This document shows positions 9,452 to 17,761 of a stretch of DNA of 64,000 nucleotides, in pieces (within the stretch, counting starts at the first letter, position 1; every line of letters starts with the position of its first letter). The notes under the pieces are model-generated. The model was given only the letters and a program-made list of their open reading frames with translations. It did no database searches and was not told where the DNA came from. Origin of the DNA: an uncultured Pseudomonadota bacterium (GTDB lineage: Bacteria > Myxococcota_A > UBA796 > SXON01); assembly GCA_903875225.1 (NCBI GenBank), contig CAIQVJ010000073.1, forward strand, positions 1 through 64,000, in the 5' to 3' direction. Position numbers and translations under genes: made by a program.

Positions 9452-12094
9452 TCAGCGCCCGCCGTCCGTCACCGAACCCTCGACCTCGGCGGCGGCATCC
9501 GGCATCTGCCCCAGCAGGTACACCACGCGATCGGTGTGCAGCCCGCTGCCGTCGGTCGCGGTGATCAGGTAGCGGTTCTCGCCGGGGTAGACCGGCACGG
9601 CCACGGTCTCGTCGAGCCTTCGCGCGACCTTGCCGGCCTCGGAGTCACCCGCGCCGGGGGCAGCCCAGTTCACCTTGCGCGAATCCCAGATCGTCTCCGG
9701 CTCGTACCGGGTGCGATCCACGCGCTCGGCGCCTGCGTAGACCACGACGTGGTCCACCCGCTCGTCATCAGCGGCACGGATCTGCAGCAGCGCCATCCCC
9801 GGCGGCTGAACGATCGAGAGTGGACGGAGAGCGAGCGTAGGCGGCTGGACACGGTAGCTGCCGTCCCGCGCGAGCGAGACCGGCCACCGCTCCACCTCGA
9901 CCCCGTTCGCGGTCTCGACCACCAGGGAGAGCGGCAGGACCGCGGGTGCCGCGGGCCCGAGCTTCAGCACCAGCCCCGCGTGGACCGTGCCCCGGCTCGG
10001 CAGGTCCACGGTGACCTGGGCGGGCACCTCGAGCTCCACGCCCGGCAGATCCGGCCAGGCAAACCGAAGCCGCAAAGGACGTGAATCGCGCAGGCGGCTA
10101 CCCTCTCCCAGCTCGCTCAGCGCAACGTCCACCGTCATCCGGCCTTCGTGGTCGGTCCGCGCCCGCAGCGCGGCGCCGAGCTCGAGCGGCGGGTCTGCGA
10201 GGACCCCGAGTACGCGCTCGCCGATCCGCCTGGACGGCACACCGTCGGCCTCGAGCCACATCTCCACCGTGTCGGCCCTCGCCGCTGCCGCCTCGGGAAC
10301 GGTCAGGTGCGTCTCCCCGGTCCGCGAGGTGCCCCCCGGGAACTTGCCGAGCGGCAGCACACGATCGTCCCAGACGCCATTCAGGGATCGCAGCCGAACG
10401 CGGGCACGCCAGAGCGACGCGCCGTCGTTCCTCACCGACACCCGCAGCGTCACCGCCGATCCGGCCTCGACATCGGTCAAATCGGCATCCTCCGGGTGCG
10501 GGGACTCCACGGTCAGCACACCGGAGCCGGCAGCCTCGCCCGGCTGCACGCCCGGGGGCACCGGCGACCAGTCCATGCCGCGCGCGCCGAACACCTCCTG
10601 CAGGCGCGCATCGAAGCTGGCTTCGAGGCTCGGCGCGATGAGCGCCAGCCCCGCGAGGAGCTTCTCCCGGCTGGCGCCCTCCGCCGCGGAGATAAGGCCC
10701 ACAGCAGCGTCCAGGGCGCCGTCCCGGGTCACGACGGGGCCACCGCGCCAGCCCGAGTACTCCTCGGCCAGGGGGAGGATCACCGTGTCAGCAGGCGCGT
10801 ACCGGAGCTCGACCTCGGGGTCGGGGAACCACACCCCGTCTGCATCGAAGCGGTACGGGTAGAACAACACGTCCGGGTGGATGCCCACGTCCACCACCCG
10901 CGCATCGTCTGCGAGGCGGTACTCAGCCACGGTGAGCTTGAACTTGACGTCCGGGGTGAGCGGGTAGACCTTCTGGACCGTGCCTTTTCCGAAGGAATTG
11001 GTGCCGAAGACGACCGCGCGCCCGAGGTGCTGCAGCGCGCCCGACAGGATCTCGGAGCCGGACGCAGTGAGGTGGTCGACGAGCACGGCGGTGGGCAGGG
11101 CCTCGGGGGGGTTGTCCGGCCCGGCGTCGAAGCTCTCGGTGAGGCCATTCACGGCGTGACCGTCCGGCCCGACGGTGGAGACGATGCGCCCGTGCTGCAG
11201 GAACGCATCCGCTGCATCCGCGCTCTGCATGAGCGAGCCCCCGGTATTGCCCCGCAGGTCCAGCACCAGGCTCGACACCGGGCTCGCGCGGATCTCATCC
11301 AGGCTCTTGTACAACCACTCGTGCGTCTGCTCGCTGAAGTGGTCGATGCGGACCACCCCGACGTCTCCGTCCGCACGGTCCACGAACACGTTGGGGAGGT
11401 GCACCTCCGCCCGCTCGAGCGTGAGCTCCAGCGTCTGCTCGGGGGAGCCACGGATCACCCGGATGGTGGTGAGCGAGCCGACGGGGCCCCGAAGCAGCGT
11501 GCTCACGTCGCCCGCCACCATGCCGACCGTACTCCGACCGTCCACGCGGATGACGCGATCACCCTCCAGCACGCCGCCGCGCTCGGCGGGCGAGCCCACA
11601 AGCACGTCGGTCACCACCAGCGCGCCGTCCCGCACCGAGCAGGAGACGCCCACGCCCGTCATCATCCCGGACAAGCGCTCGTCGAACCGGGCGAGGTTCG
11701 AGTCGGCCAGGATGACGCTGTGGCGATCGAGGCTGCGCGTGATCCCGCGCAGGATCTCCACGCGCAGGTCGACGTCGGGCGGGATCGGGTGGGGAGCCCC
11801 GCGCAGCGCGTCTTCGAGCGCACCGAGGGCAGTGGGCAGCGCGCTGGCGCGCTCCAGGCGGACCTCGCTCTGCCAGCCGCCCTGCCCGTCGCGCAGCGTG
11901 AGCACAGGCCCGTTCACGTCGACCAGCAGCCACTCGAGAGACCGCTCCGCCTGCCGGCCAGCGTCCTCGAACATCCGCTCCGGGTTCACGAACTCGGGGT
12001 GCAGGTAGAACCCGTCCACGTAGGCCATCGCCCGCGCGTAGAGCGCGACGTCACCCGCCCGCGCGGGCGTGATCAGGGCGAGGAGGAGCAACAC
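9452..12094 (-). CDS. S41-family (CtpA/Prc-like) secreted serine protease with PDZ domain
   Basis: The 880-residue exported protease begins with a short signal peptide ending ALITPARA. A PDZ domain (about residues 145-230) is followed by the S41 tail-specific protease core. The Ser-Lys dyad is readable as Ser345 in TASGSEI and Lys370 in SFGKGTVQ, with the 25-residue spacing seen in E. coli Prc. The C-terminal 400 residues look like beta-sandwich modules, unusual for plain CtpA and reminiscent of large myxobacterial S41 enzymes. Such proteases clip C-terminal tails of envelope proteins. The GTG start lies 9 nt after the dihydroorotase stop, so the two genes are probably cotranscribed. Confidence 0.85.
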   Translation of the reverse strand: MLLLLALITPARAGDVALYARAMAYVDGFYLHPEFVNPERMFEDAGRQAERSLEWLLVDVNGPVLTLRDGQGGWQSEVRLERASALPTALGALEDALRGAPHPIPPDVDLRVEILRGITRSLDRHSVILADSNLARFDERLSGMMTGVGVSCSVRDGALVVTDVLVGSPAERGGVLEGDRVIRVDGRSTVGMVAGDVSTLLRGPVGSLTTIRVIRGSPEQTLELTLERAEVHLPNVFVDRADGDVGVVRIDHFSEQTHEWLYKSLDEIRASPVSSLVLDLRGNTGGSLMQSADAADAFLQHGRIVSTVGPDGHAVNGLTESFDAGPDNPPEALPTAVLVDHLTASGSEILSGALQHLGRAVVFGTNSFGKGTVQKVYPLTPDVKFKLTVAEYRLADDARVVDVGIHPDVLFYPYRFDADGVWFPDPEVELRYAPADTVILPLAEEYSGWRGGPVVTRDGALDAAVGLISAAEGASREKLLAGLALIAPSLEASFDARLQEVFGARGMDWSPVPPGVQPGEAAGSGVLTVESPHPEDADLTDVEAGSAVTLRVSVRNDGASLWRARVRLRSLNGVWDDRVLPLGKFPGGTSRTGETHLTVPEAAAARADTVEMWLEADGVPSRRIGERVLGVLADPPLELGAALRARTDHEGRMTVDVALSELGEGSRLRDSRPLRLRFAWPDLPGVELEVPAQVTVDLPSRGTVHAGLVLKLGPAAPAVLPLSLVVETANGVEVERWPVSLARDGSYRVQPPTLALRPLSIVQPPGMALLQIRAADDERVDHVVVYAGAERVDRTRYEPETIWDSRKVNWAAPGAGDSEAGKVARRLDETVAVPVYPGENRYLITATDGSGLHTDRVVYLLGQMPDAAAEVEGSVTDGGR

Positions 12095-12103
12095 CCCGAC
12101 AAG

Positions 12104-13456
12104 CTATCCACCCGGCCGCACGAGCGTTCCACGAACGCTGTCATCCACGATCTTCCCGGCAGCGGCGACGAGGCGTCCGCGCACGTAGACCAGATCGGGC
12201 TTCGGCACCATGCGCATGCCCTCGAAGGGGCTCCAGCCCACACGCGTGAGCAGATCCGAGGCCAGGAGCGGCGCGAGCTCACGCTCGCCGAAGATGACGA
12301 GGTCGGCGTCGTGCCCCGCGCTCACGCTGCCCTTGGACTTGAGCCCGAAGATGCGCGCCGGCTCCTCGCAGCAGAGCTGCACGACCCGCTCGATCGTGAG
12401 CTTTCCCTGGCGCACGGCGGTGAGCATGAGCGGCAGCAGGGTCTCCACGCCGGGCACGCCCGCCGGGGCCTGCCAGTACGGCGCGGCCTTCTCGGAGAGC
12501 GTGTGCGGCGCGTGGTCCGAGCCGATGGTGTCGATGCGATCGCGACGCACCGCCGCCCACAGCGCACGCCGATCGGCCTCCGTCCGGATGGGCGGGTTCA
12601 CCTTGATGCGGTTGCCCGAAGCCGTCGTGCCCCCGCTGCCATCCGGCAGCGCGAACTCCGGGGTGACGTCCGAGGCCAGGAACAGGTGGTGCGGGCAGGC
12701 CTCCGTGGTGATCGGGAGCACCCCGCGGCTGCTCTCCAGCAGGTCGGACTCCGCGGCGGTGCTCACATGGCAGATGTGGACCGGGCGGCGGTAGGCGGAC
12801 ACAAGCTCGATCAGGCGCTGCACTGCAGACGCGGCGGCTGCGGGCGGGCGGACCGCGTTGTGGTCTGGAGCGCTCTGGCCGTCGAACCGGCCGCGCAGCG
12901 CGACGAGCACGGCGTCGTCCTCCGCGTGCACCCCGATGAGCCCTCGCGTCTGCTCGAACAGCGCGACGAGCGTGTCGTCATCCACCAGCAGCGGGCCGGT
13001 GGATGCGCCCATGAACGCCTTGATGCCGCACGCGTCGCCAGAGTCCATGAGCTCGTTGATGTCGTCGTTCCGGCCGGCGGAGGCGCCCACCCACAGGCCG
13101 AAGTCGACACGCGACTGCGCGGCGGCGAGCGAGCGTTTGTGGTTCCAGTCTGCGCGCGAGAGCGTCGGGGGGCTCGTGTTCGGCATGTCGAGCACGGTCG
13201 TGACGCCGCCGCTCGCTGCTGCACGCGAGCCCGAGGCCCAGTCCTCCTTGTGCGGGTGCCCCGGCGAACGGAAGTGGACGTGCCCGTCGATGACCCCGGG
13301 GATCACGAACTTTCCGAGCGCAGACTGCCGCGCACGGGCGGGCCCGGCGGGGCGCTCCCCGACGTACACGATCCGGCCGTCCTCCACGCAGATGTCGGCG
13401 ACGCGGCGCTGGCGCCCACCCACGATGGTGGCATCCTCGACGATCAGGTCATACAC
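12104..13456 (-). CDS. pyrC: Dihydroorotase-type amidohydrolase
   Basis: The 450-residue amidohydrolase resembles class I dihydroorotase, which closes carbamoyl-aspartate to dihydroorotate in pyrimidine synthesis. The metal-binding HVHFRSPG motif lies near residue 50, with ACPHHLFL and GSDHAPHT further on supplying the later His and Asp ligands. Allantoinase is the closest alternative. I start at GTG 13456 because GGAG lies 6 nt upstream and the product then begins YDLIVEDAT, as in relatives. An ATG at 13495 would overlap the divergent hydrolase gene and add residues with no family counterpart. No other pyrimidine gene is adjacent. Confidence 0.85.
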   Translation of the reverse strand: MYDLIVEDATIVGGRQRRVADICVEDGRIVYVGERPAGPARARQSALGKFVIPGVIDGHVHFRSPGHPHKEDWASGSRAAASGGVTTVLDMPNTSPPTLSRADWNHKRSLAAAQSRVDFGLWVGASAGRNDDINELMDSGDACGIKAFMGASTGPLLVDDDTLVALFEQTRGLIGVHAEDDAVLVALRGRFDGQSAPDHNAVRPPAAAASAVQRLIELVSAYRRPVHICHVSTAAESDLLESSRGVLPITTEACPHHLFLASDVTPEFALPDGSGGTTASGNRIKVNPPIRTEADRRALWAAVRRDRIDTIGSDHAPHTLSEKAAPYWQAPAGVPGVETLLPLMLTAVRQGKLTIERVVQLCCEEPARIFGLKSKGSVSAGHDADLVIFGERELAPLLASDLLTRVGWSPFEGMRMVPKPDLVYVRGRLVAAAGKIVDDSVRGTLVRPGG

Positions 13457-13479
13457 GGCGCGCTCCAGAGCCTGAAATA

Positions 13480-14253
13480 ATGCAGCGCACCCCACCGGAC
13501 CAGACCCCGCGGCCCTGCTGGTATGCGGGCCCGCCGTTTGTGGGGCAACTTTTCCAGGAGTGCGTGGCGCGGGCAGGCGGCGAGGCCCCGGCGCTGCTCG
13601 ACCCGGGCGCCCGGAACACGCTGCAGGCCGTCGCCGAGCGGATCGCTTCCGGGCTCCGCGCCAGCTCCCACCCCGTCGTGCTGGTCGCCCACGGACTCGC
13701 AGTGCCCGCGGTGCTGCGCGCAGCCGCGCTGGCGCCGGGCCCGATGCTCGCCGGCGTGGTCCTCTCGAACGGCCCGATCACCCGGTTGGACCCGATCACC
13801 CGCGCCTGGCAGCGGCTTCCCGGGGCGAGAGTCGGCCTCCACCCCCAGCTCTTCGTCCGCTGGCTCGCCTCCTCGGCCGGCCTGCGCCGCGCGGTGTGCA
13901 ACCCATACATCATGGACCGCGACACCGTTGACGCGATCTGCAGCCCGCTGGTGGCGACGCGCGCGGACCGCACCGCGGTGATCACGTACGTGCGCTCCCT
14001 CGATCCGCTGCCCCCGTTCACCCGTCCGGCGGTCCCCACGATGCTCGCCTGGGGCGACGACGATCCGCTCTACCCCCTCGCTGAGGCCGATGCCGCCGAC
14101 GTCCTGCTCGGAGGAGGCCACCTGAGGGCCATCCCCGGCGGGCGGTTCGTACACCCGGAAGAGCGCCCCTGGGCCCTGGCCGATCTCGTCACCAGCTTCT
14201 GCAGCGGCCTCTCCTCGAGCGCCTCCACGCCCGGTCCCGCCCGCCCAGTCTGA
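13480..14253 (+). CDS. Alpha/beta-hydrolase-fold protein lacking the nucleophile
   Basis: The 257-residue protein has an alpha/beta-hydrolase layout: a strand followed by the nucleophile-elbow position (VVLVAHGLAVP), a cap-like middle, an acid-loop candidate (WGDDDPLYPL) and a late His (GGRFVHPEE). The elbow has Gly72 where the catalytic Ser of G-x-S-x-G is expected, so ordinary esterase chemistry is unlikely. It may be a non-catalytic paralogue or use another mechanism. It is divergent from the dihydroorotase gene. A terminator-like hairpin lies about 175 nt downstream. Confidence 0.65.
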   Translation: MQRTPPDQTPRPCWYAGPPFVGQLFQECVARAGGEAPALLDPGARNTLQAVAERIASGLRASSHPVVLVAHGLAVPAVLRAAALAPGPMLAGVVLSNGPITRLDPITRAWQRLPGARVGLHPQLFVRWLASSAGLRRAVCNPYIMDRDTVDAICSPLVATRADRTAVITYVRSLDPLPPFTRPAVPTMLAWGDDDPLYPLAEADAADVLLGGGHLRAIPGGRFVHPEERPWALADLVTSFCSGLSSSASTPGPARPV

Positions 14254-14427
14254 CAGAAATGTCGCACTTGACACGTCCACACCTGTCGGAGCGTCGGCAC
14301 GGAGTCGAAAAACGTACGTTGCTCCATGCCGAGCGCCCTCGGCCCGGGTACTGGCACGGAACGTGCTGCTCAGGGAAGCGGAGACGTGAACGGCCGGAGC
14401 CGGACGAGTCCCCCGTCCGACTCACCC

Positions 14428-14468
14428 ACCCGCTGTCGAGCTTGCTCGGCGGCGGGTTTCTCTTTTTT
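14428..14468 (+). terminator. Probable intrinsic terminator
   Basis: A two-part stem (ACCCGC with GCGGGT, and CGAGC with GCTCG inside) is followed directly by a T-rich tail containing TTTTTT. It lies downstream of the alpha/beta-hydrolase gene on the same strand. No RNA was measured. Confidence 0.5.
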
Positions 14469-14471
14469 GCT

Positions 14472-14493
14472 TTGGGGGGCGCGCGCCCCCCAA
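14472..14493. repeat. Perfect 22-bp GC palindrome
   Basis: An exact 22-bp palindrome of the form TTGGGGGGCGC mirrored. It begins four bases after the T-tract of the preceding terminator and sits inside the only long gene-free stretch (14254-14707). Confidence 0.85.
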
Positions 14494-14509
14494 GCCCCCG
14501 GGGCCGAAC

Positions 14510-14553
14510 GGCAAAAGACGTCGGGACGGAGTACCGACCCGACGCCTTTTGCC
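14510..14553. repeat. Long inverted repeat with 16-nt arms
   Basis: Arms 14510-14525 and 14538-14553 pair at 15 of 16 positions around a 12-nt loop. The stem starts and ends in GGCAAAAG/CTTTTGCC. No T-tract follows, so it is not a standard terminator. It could be a structured RNA, a processing site or part of a small repetitive element. Confidence 0.8.
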
Positions 14554-14559
14554 TGTGGA

Positions 14560-14641
14560 TCGGTCCGGGCCGGGAGGACCCGGCCACGCACGCGATCCAC
14601 CGGCCCGCAGGGATCAATGTCGGTCCGGGCCGGGAGGACCC
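14560..14641. repeat. 22-nt direct repeat, 60-bp period
   Basis: Identical 22-nt copies lie at 14560-14581 and 14620-14641. Each holds its own small dyad (GGTCC ... GGACC). They sit 67-148 nt before the metallophosphoesterase start, where a regulator could bind. A lone TAGAAT at 14675-14680 is the best -10-like hexamer nearby, but it has no matching -35. Confidence 0.75.
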
Positions 14642-14707
14642 CGTGGCCCCCGCCCCCTCTGCGTGAGGACGCGGTAGAATTCCCTGCACGTCCAGGACCC
14701 CCACTCC

Positions 14708-15436
14708 ATGCGCATCGCCCTGATCTCGGACCTCCATGCCAACGCGCTGGCACTTGATGCCGTGCTCGTGGACGCTCGGCGCGCCGGCTATGACGAGCTG
14801 GTCTGCCTCGGGGACGTCGCAACCCTCGGGCCTCGGCCGGGCGCGGTACTGGCGCGGCTTCGCGAACTCGGTTGCCGGTGCATCCTCGGCAACCACGACG
14901 AGTTCATCCTCGATCCCCCGCTGATTCACCGGTACAGCGAGTCGCCGCTGATCGTCGCGTCGGTGGACACCACGCGGGCCGCGATGACCGCGGAGGACGT
15001 CGCGTTCATGGGTACCTTCGCGCCCACGCTTTCTCTGGGCGGGGTGTTCCTCTACCATGCAACCCCCCGCTCCAACACCGAGGACCTCCTGGCGACGACC
15101 CCTGCGGAGCGTGTCGACGTGATGCTCGACGGCCGTCAGGCGCTCGTGCTCGCGGGCGGGCACACCCACCTCCAGATGCTCCGGCAACATCGGGGGATGC
15201 TCATCGTCAACAGCGGCTCGGTCGGAATGCCCTTCCAGGAGTACGCCTCGGGCGGGCCGCCGGTCATTCTTCCGCATGCAGAATACGCGATCGTCGAGGT
15301 GAGCGGAGGCAGCGCCACAGTGGAGCTTCGAAGGGTCGCGTTGGACGCTCGCGCGCTCGCCGCACAGGTTGACGGATGGGAAAACCCGCTCGCTTCGCCG
15401 CTCCGCGGCCTGTATCTGGCGGCGGCCGCAGCCTGA
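14708..15436 (+). CDS. Calcineurin-like metallophosphoesterase
   Basis: The 242-residue single-domain protein carries the metallophosphoesterase signature in order: DLHAN near residue 8, GDV near 37, GNHDE near 60 and GGHTH near 150. These supply the two-metal site. The size and motif forms match the predicted phosphodiesterases related to YfcE. There is no signal peptide, so it is cytoplasmic. The substrate cannot be predicted: relatives act on phosphodiesters, nucleotides or phosphoproteins. It follows a highly structured 450-nt intergenic region and precedes an unrelated lipoprotein gene by about 100 nt. Confidence 0.85.
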   Translation: MRIALISDLHANALALDAVLVDARRAGYDELVCLGDVATLGPRPGAVLARLRELGCRCILGNHDEFILDPPLIHRYSESPLIVASVDTTRAAMTAEDVAFMGTFAPTLSLGGVFLYHATPRSNTEDLLATTPAERVDVMLDGRQALVLAGGHTHLQMLRQHRGMLIVNSGSVGMPFQEYASGGPPVILPHAEYAIVEVSGGSATVELRRVALDARALAAQVDGWENPLASPLRGLYLAAAAA

Positions 15437-15537
15437 CCCGCGAGTGCCCGGCCGCGAGGTCACCATCTCATCGGCGGACGGGGAAAACTCCCGGGGCCGA
15501 ACGGCGAACGACAGAGTCCACGTGCTACGCCTGAGCC

Positions 15538-16848
15538 GTGCTCCTCGCCCTGCTCCTCGCCTGCCGACCCGCCTGGCTCGTCGTGAGCGACCTGCACGGC
15601 GACAAGGCGTTCATCACCAACGCGGCGACCGGCCACATCGCGGGCGAGGTGGACGTCGACGGCACGTGGACCGACGACTGCCGGGTGAGCGACGATCTGC
15701 ACCGCTTCTGCCTGGTCTACCAGTCCAGGGGGCGAGCGCTCTCGGACGGTACCCCCGAGATCGATCTCACCTTCACGCCCGTGGGGAGCGGCGACGAGTC
15801 CGACGGCGACACGTTCCTGGACCTCGGCGGGCGCCTGGCCGGCGTGGCGTTCCCCGACGGCTACGGGAAGGATCCCCAGATCCGCTGGCAGCTCGACCAC
15901 CTGGACTTCAGCCAGATCGACCCCGAGCAGCGGGTATGCGTGCGTGATCCCGACGACCCCTGCGAGCCCGCCGCAGGCCAGACCGTCGACCAGGTCCGCC
16001 AGTGTCAGCTCTACTGGCCCCACGAGTTCCAGGTCCTCGCGGAGGACGACGACTCCGTGCAGATCGCGGTGGCAGACACCCGGAACCACCGGGTCGTGTG
16101 GGTGGACGTCCCGCTCCAGACGGCACCCTCCAGGACCGTGCCAGCCAGCGGCACCTGCGGCGTGGTGACCGGGATCGTCGGGGGGACGAGCGACCCTGCA
16201 GTGCCCGGGGGTAGCCCGGACTGGGACATCTACACGTCGGTGAACGGGATGGCCCTCTGGGAGGACGACGCGGGCCGACACCTGTACCTCTCGATCAAGG
16301 ACACGCAGGGGGACGAGGCCCAGCAGGCTGGCGACGGCCACGGCAAGATCCTGCATTGGTCCGACGCCGGCGGCTGGCACCAGGAGTGGGAGTTCCCGCC
16401 CCAGTCCACCACCAGCGCGAGCTTCGTCAACAGCCCGCACGGGATGGCGTTCGACGACGACCACGTCTACTTCGCACACTCGCTGGGCCTGTCGGACACG
16501 TTCAACGACGGCGCCGGTGGCAGCTTCGGCGTGCTGGACCGCGACGGAAACTACCTCTACGATCTCGTGATCCCGAGGTACGACGTGCTCTACGCGCGCG
16601 ACATCACGCCCCTGGGGGATGGCCGCTTCGCGTTCGTCGACTCGGGCACCAAGGGCGACGAGCACGCCCCCGCCGATACGCGCCTCTGGCTCGGCACCCT
16701 GCCGGACGACCCGTCCAGCTCCGGCCTCTCGGGCGTATGGACGAGCGACCACGTGAACCAGGAGTTCCGCGACGTGGGTCGGGTGGTCAGCCCGACGTAC
16801 AAGGACGCGTGGGTGATGTACTCAGCGGAGGTCGCAGAGGCGCCCTGA
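15538..16848 (+). CDS. Exported lipoprotein, probable beta-propeller
   Basis: The 436-residue product begins at a GTG with a very short lipoprotein signal (LLALLLAC). Repeated short strands rich in Asp, Gly and Trp follow, such as IAVADTRNHRVVWVDV, HLYLSIKDTQ and GRFAFVDSG. They resemble NHL or six-bladed propeller proteins of the gluconolactonase/strictosidine type, but I cannot assign a family firmly. Cysteines pair plausibly in the first 170 residues (DDC, HRFC, RVC, DPC, RQC). It is probably anchored to a membrane facing the periplasm or surface. The function is unknown. There is no strong ribosome-binding site upstream. Confidence 0.6.
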   Translation: MLLALLLACRPAWLVVSDLHGDKAFITNAATGHIAGEVDVDGTWTDDCRVSDDLHRFCLVYQSRGRALSDGTPEIDLTFTPVGSGDESDGDTFLDLGGRLAGVAFPDGYGKDPQIRWQLDHLDFSQIDPEQRVCVRDPDDPCEPAAGQTVDQVRQCQLYWPHEFQVLAEDDDSVQIAVADTRNHRVVWVDVPLQTAPSRTVPASGTCGVVTGIVGGTSDPAVPGGSPDWDIYTSVNGMALWEDDAGRHLYLSIKDTQGDEAQQAGDGHGKILHWSDAGGWHQEWEFPPQSTTSASFVNSPHGMAFDDDHVYFAHSLGLSDTFNDGAGGSFGVLDRDGNYLYDLVIPRYDVLYARDITPLGDGRFAFVDSGTKGDEHAPADTRLWLGTLPDDPSSSGLSGVWTSDHVNQEFRDVGRVVSPTYKDAWVMYSAEVAEAP

Positions 16849-16918
16849 GCGAACGGGGCCGCCATCCGCCGGATCACCCGCACAAACGCGATACGTTGCC
16901 GCCCCTCCGGAGTCCCTT

Positions 16919-17761
16919 TTGTCTGTGCAAACCATCGAAGGCAATCTCGCCACGTTCTCGGAGAACGACGCGTCGGTCAAGCTCGTCTGGGCCGTGTTCT
17001 CCGTGATCCCGGGGGCGCCCGCGCTCTCGTTCTACAGCTCGCTCGCCGAAGCGCAGATGCTCGTCTACCCGGACCTGCCGGCCGAAGCCGCCGCCCAGGC
17101 GTTGGTCCACGCGCACGAGCCCGGCACGATCCGTGCCCTCGAGGTCGCCGACTTCATCGACAAGGGCGACGTGGGGATCGCAGCGCTCGCCGGAGCCGCC
17201 GCGGTGTTCCAGCTCTTTTTCGGCGACAAGAAGAAGGCGCTCGACACCGACCCGCAGCAGGGCGCCGACGCCGCATTGAAGGCGCTGGCGCTCGCCTACC
17301 TGTTCCACCAGCTCATCCCGGGCACCATCCCCGAGAAGATCGCGCTGCTGCGCCGCACCCAGGCCGGCGAGGCGCTGCTCACCTGGTATGCCGCAGTCGA
17401 GATCGCGCTCCCGTTCGCCGACGACGCCGTGCTCACCGGCGGCTCGGTCATCGGGCACATGATGGAGAAGTACGGCGGCGGACACCTCGCAAAGCTCGAC
17501 GTGATCGGCGGGGCGGGCGCGGGAGTGAACGCACAGGCCATGCTCGGAGCGCTCTCCGGCCCCCTCGACAACGTGATCGTCAACGTCGCAAAGTACACCC
17601 ACCAGATCGCGGACACCGCAAAGGCGTACCTGCCCACGGCGATCGCCACGGCCGGGACAGTCGCCGGCGCCGTCGCCACCGCCGCGGATGCGCTGCCGGT
17701 CTACCGGCTGCTCGTCGCCCGCCTCGCCGCTGAGATCTCCCTCGAGAGGTGCCGCCCATGA
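16919..17761 (+). CDS. Uncharacterised protein, first of a tandem paralogous pair
   Basis: The 280-residue helical, Ala-rich protein is not recognised. It shares an ordered motif set with the next gene: F-I/L-DKGD-x-GIA near residue 79, DPQQ-x-AD-x2-LKA near 115, an LL-x-WY-x-A run followed by LPFAD near 160, and a C-terminal VAT-x-xDAL-x-x-YRL. Several amphipathic or weakly hydrophobic helices are present, but there is no signal peptide. I chose TTG 16919 because GGAG lies 6 nt upstream; GTG 16925 is the alternative. Its stop overlaps the next ATG (ATGA), implying translational coupling and probably a hetero-complex. Confidence 0.6.
   Translation: MSVQTIEGNLATFSENDASVKLVWAVFSVIPGAPALSFYSSLAEAQMLVYPDLPAEAAAQALVHAHEPGTIRALEVADFIDKGDVGIAALAGAAAVFQLFFGDKKKALDTDPQQGADAALKALALAYLFHQLIPGTIPEKIALLRRTQAGEALLTWYAAVEIALPFADDAVLTGGSVIGHMMEKYGGGHLAKLDVIGGAGAGVNAQAMLGALSGPLDNVIVNVAKYTHQIADTAKAYLPTAIATAGTVAGAVATAADALPVYRLLVARLAAEISLERCRP

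Noticed and set aside
10148-13480. 1,110-codon plus-strand open frame across the S41 and dihydroorotase genes
   Set aside because: Arg/His-rich shadow with no motifs. Both minus-strand genes show catalytic motifs in order.
13457-13495. Upstream ATG for dihydroorotase
   Set aside because: It overlaps the divergent gene and adds residues without family support. GTG 13456 has GGAG 6 nt upstream.
14268-14296. TTGACA downstream of the alpha/beta-hydrolase gene as a promoter
   Set aside because: No -10-like hexamer at 16-18 nt, and a terminator lies soon after.
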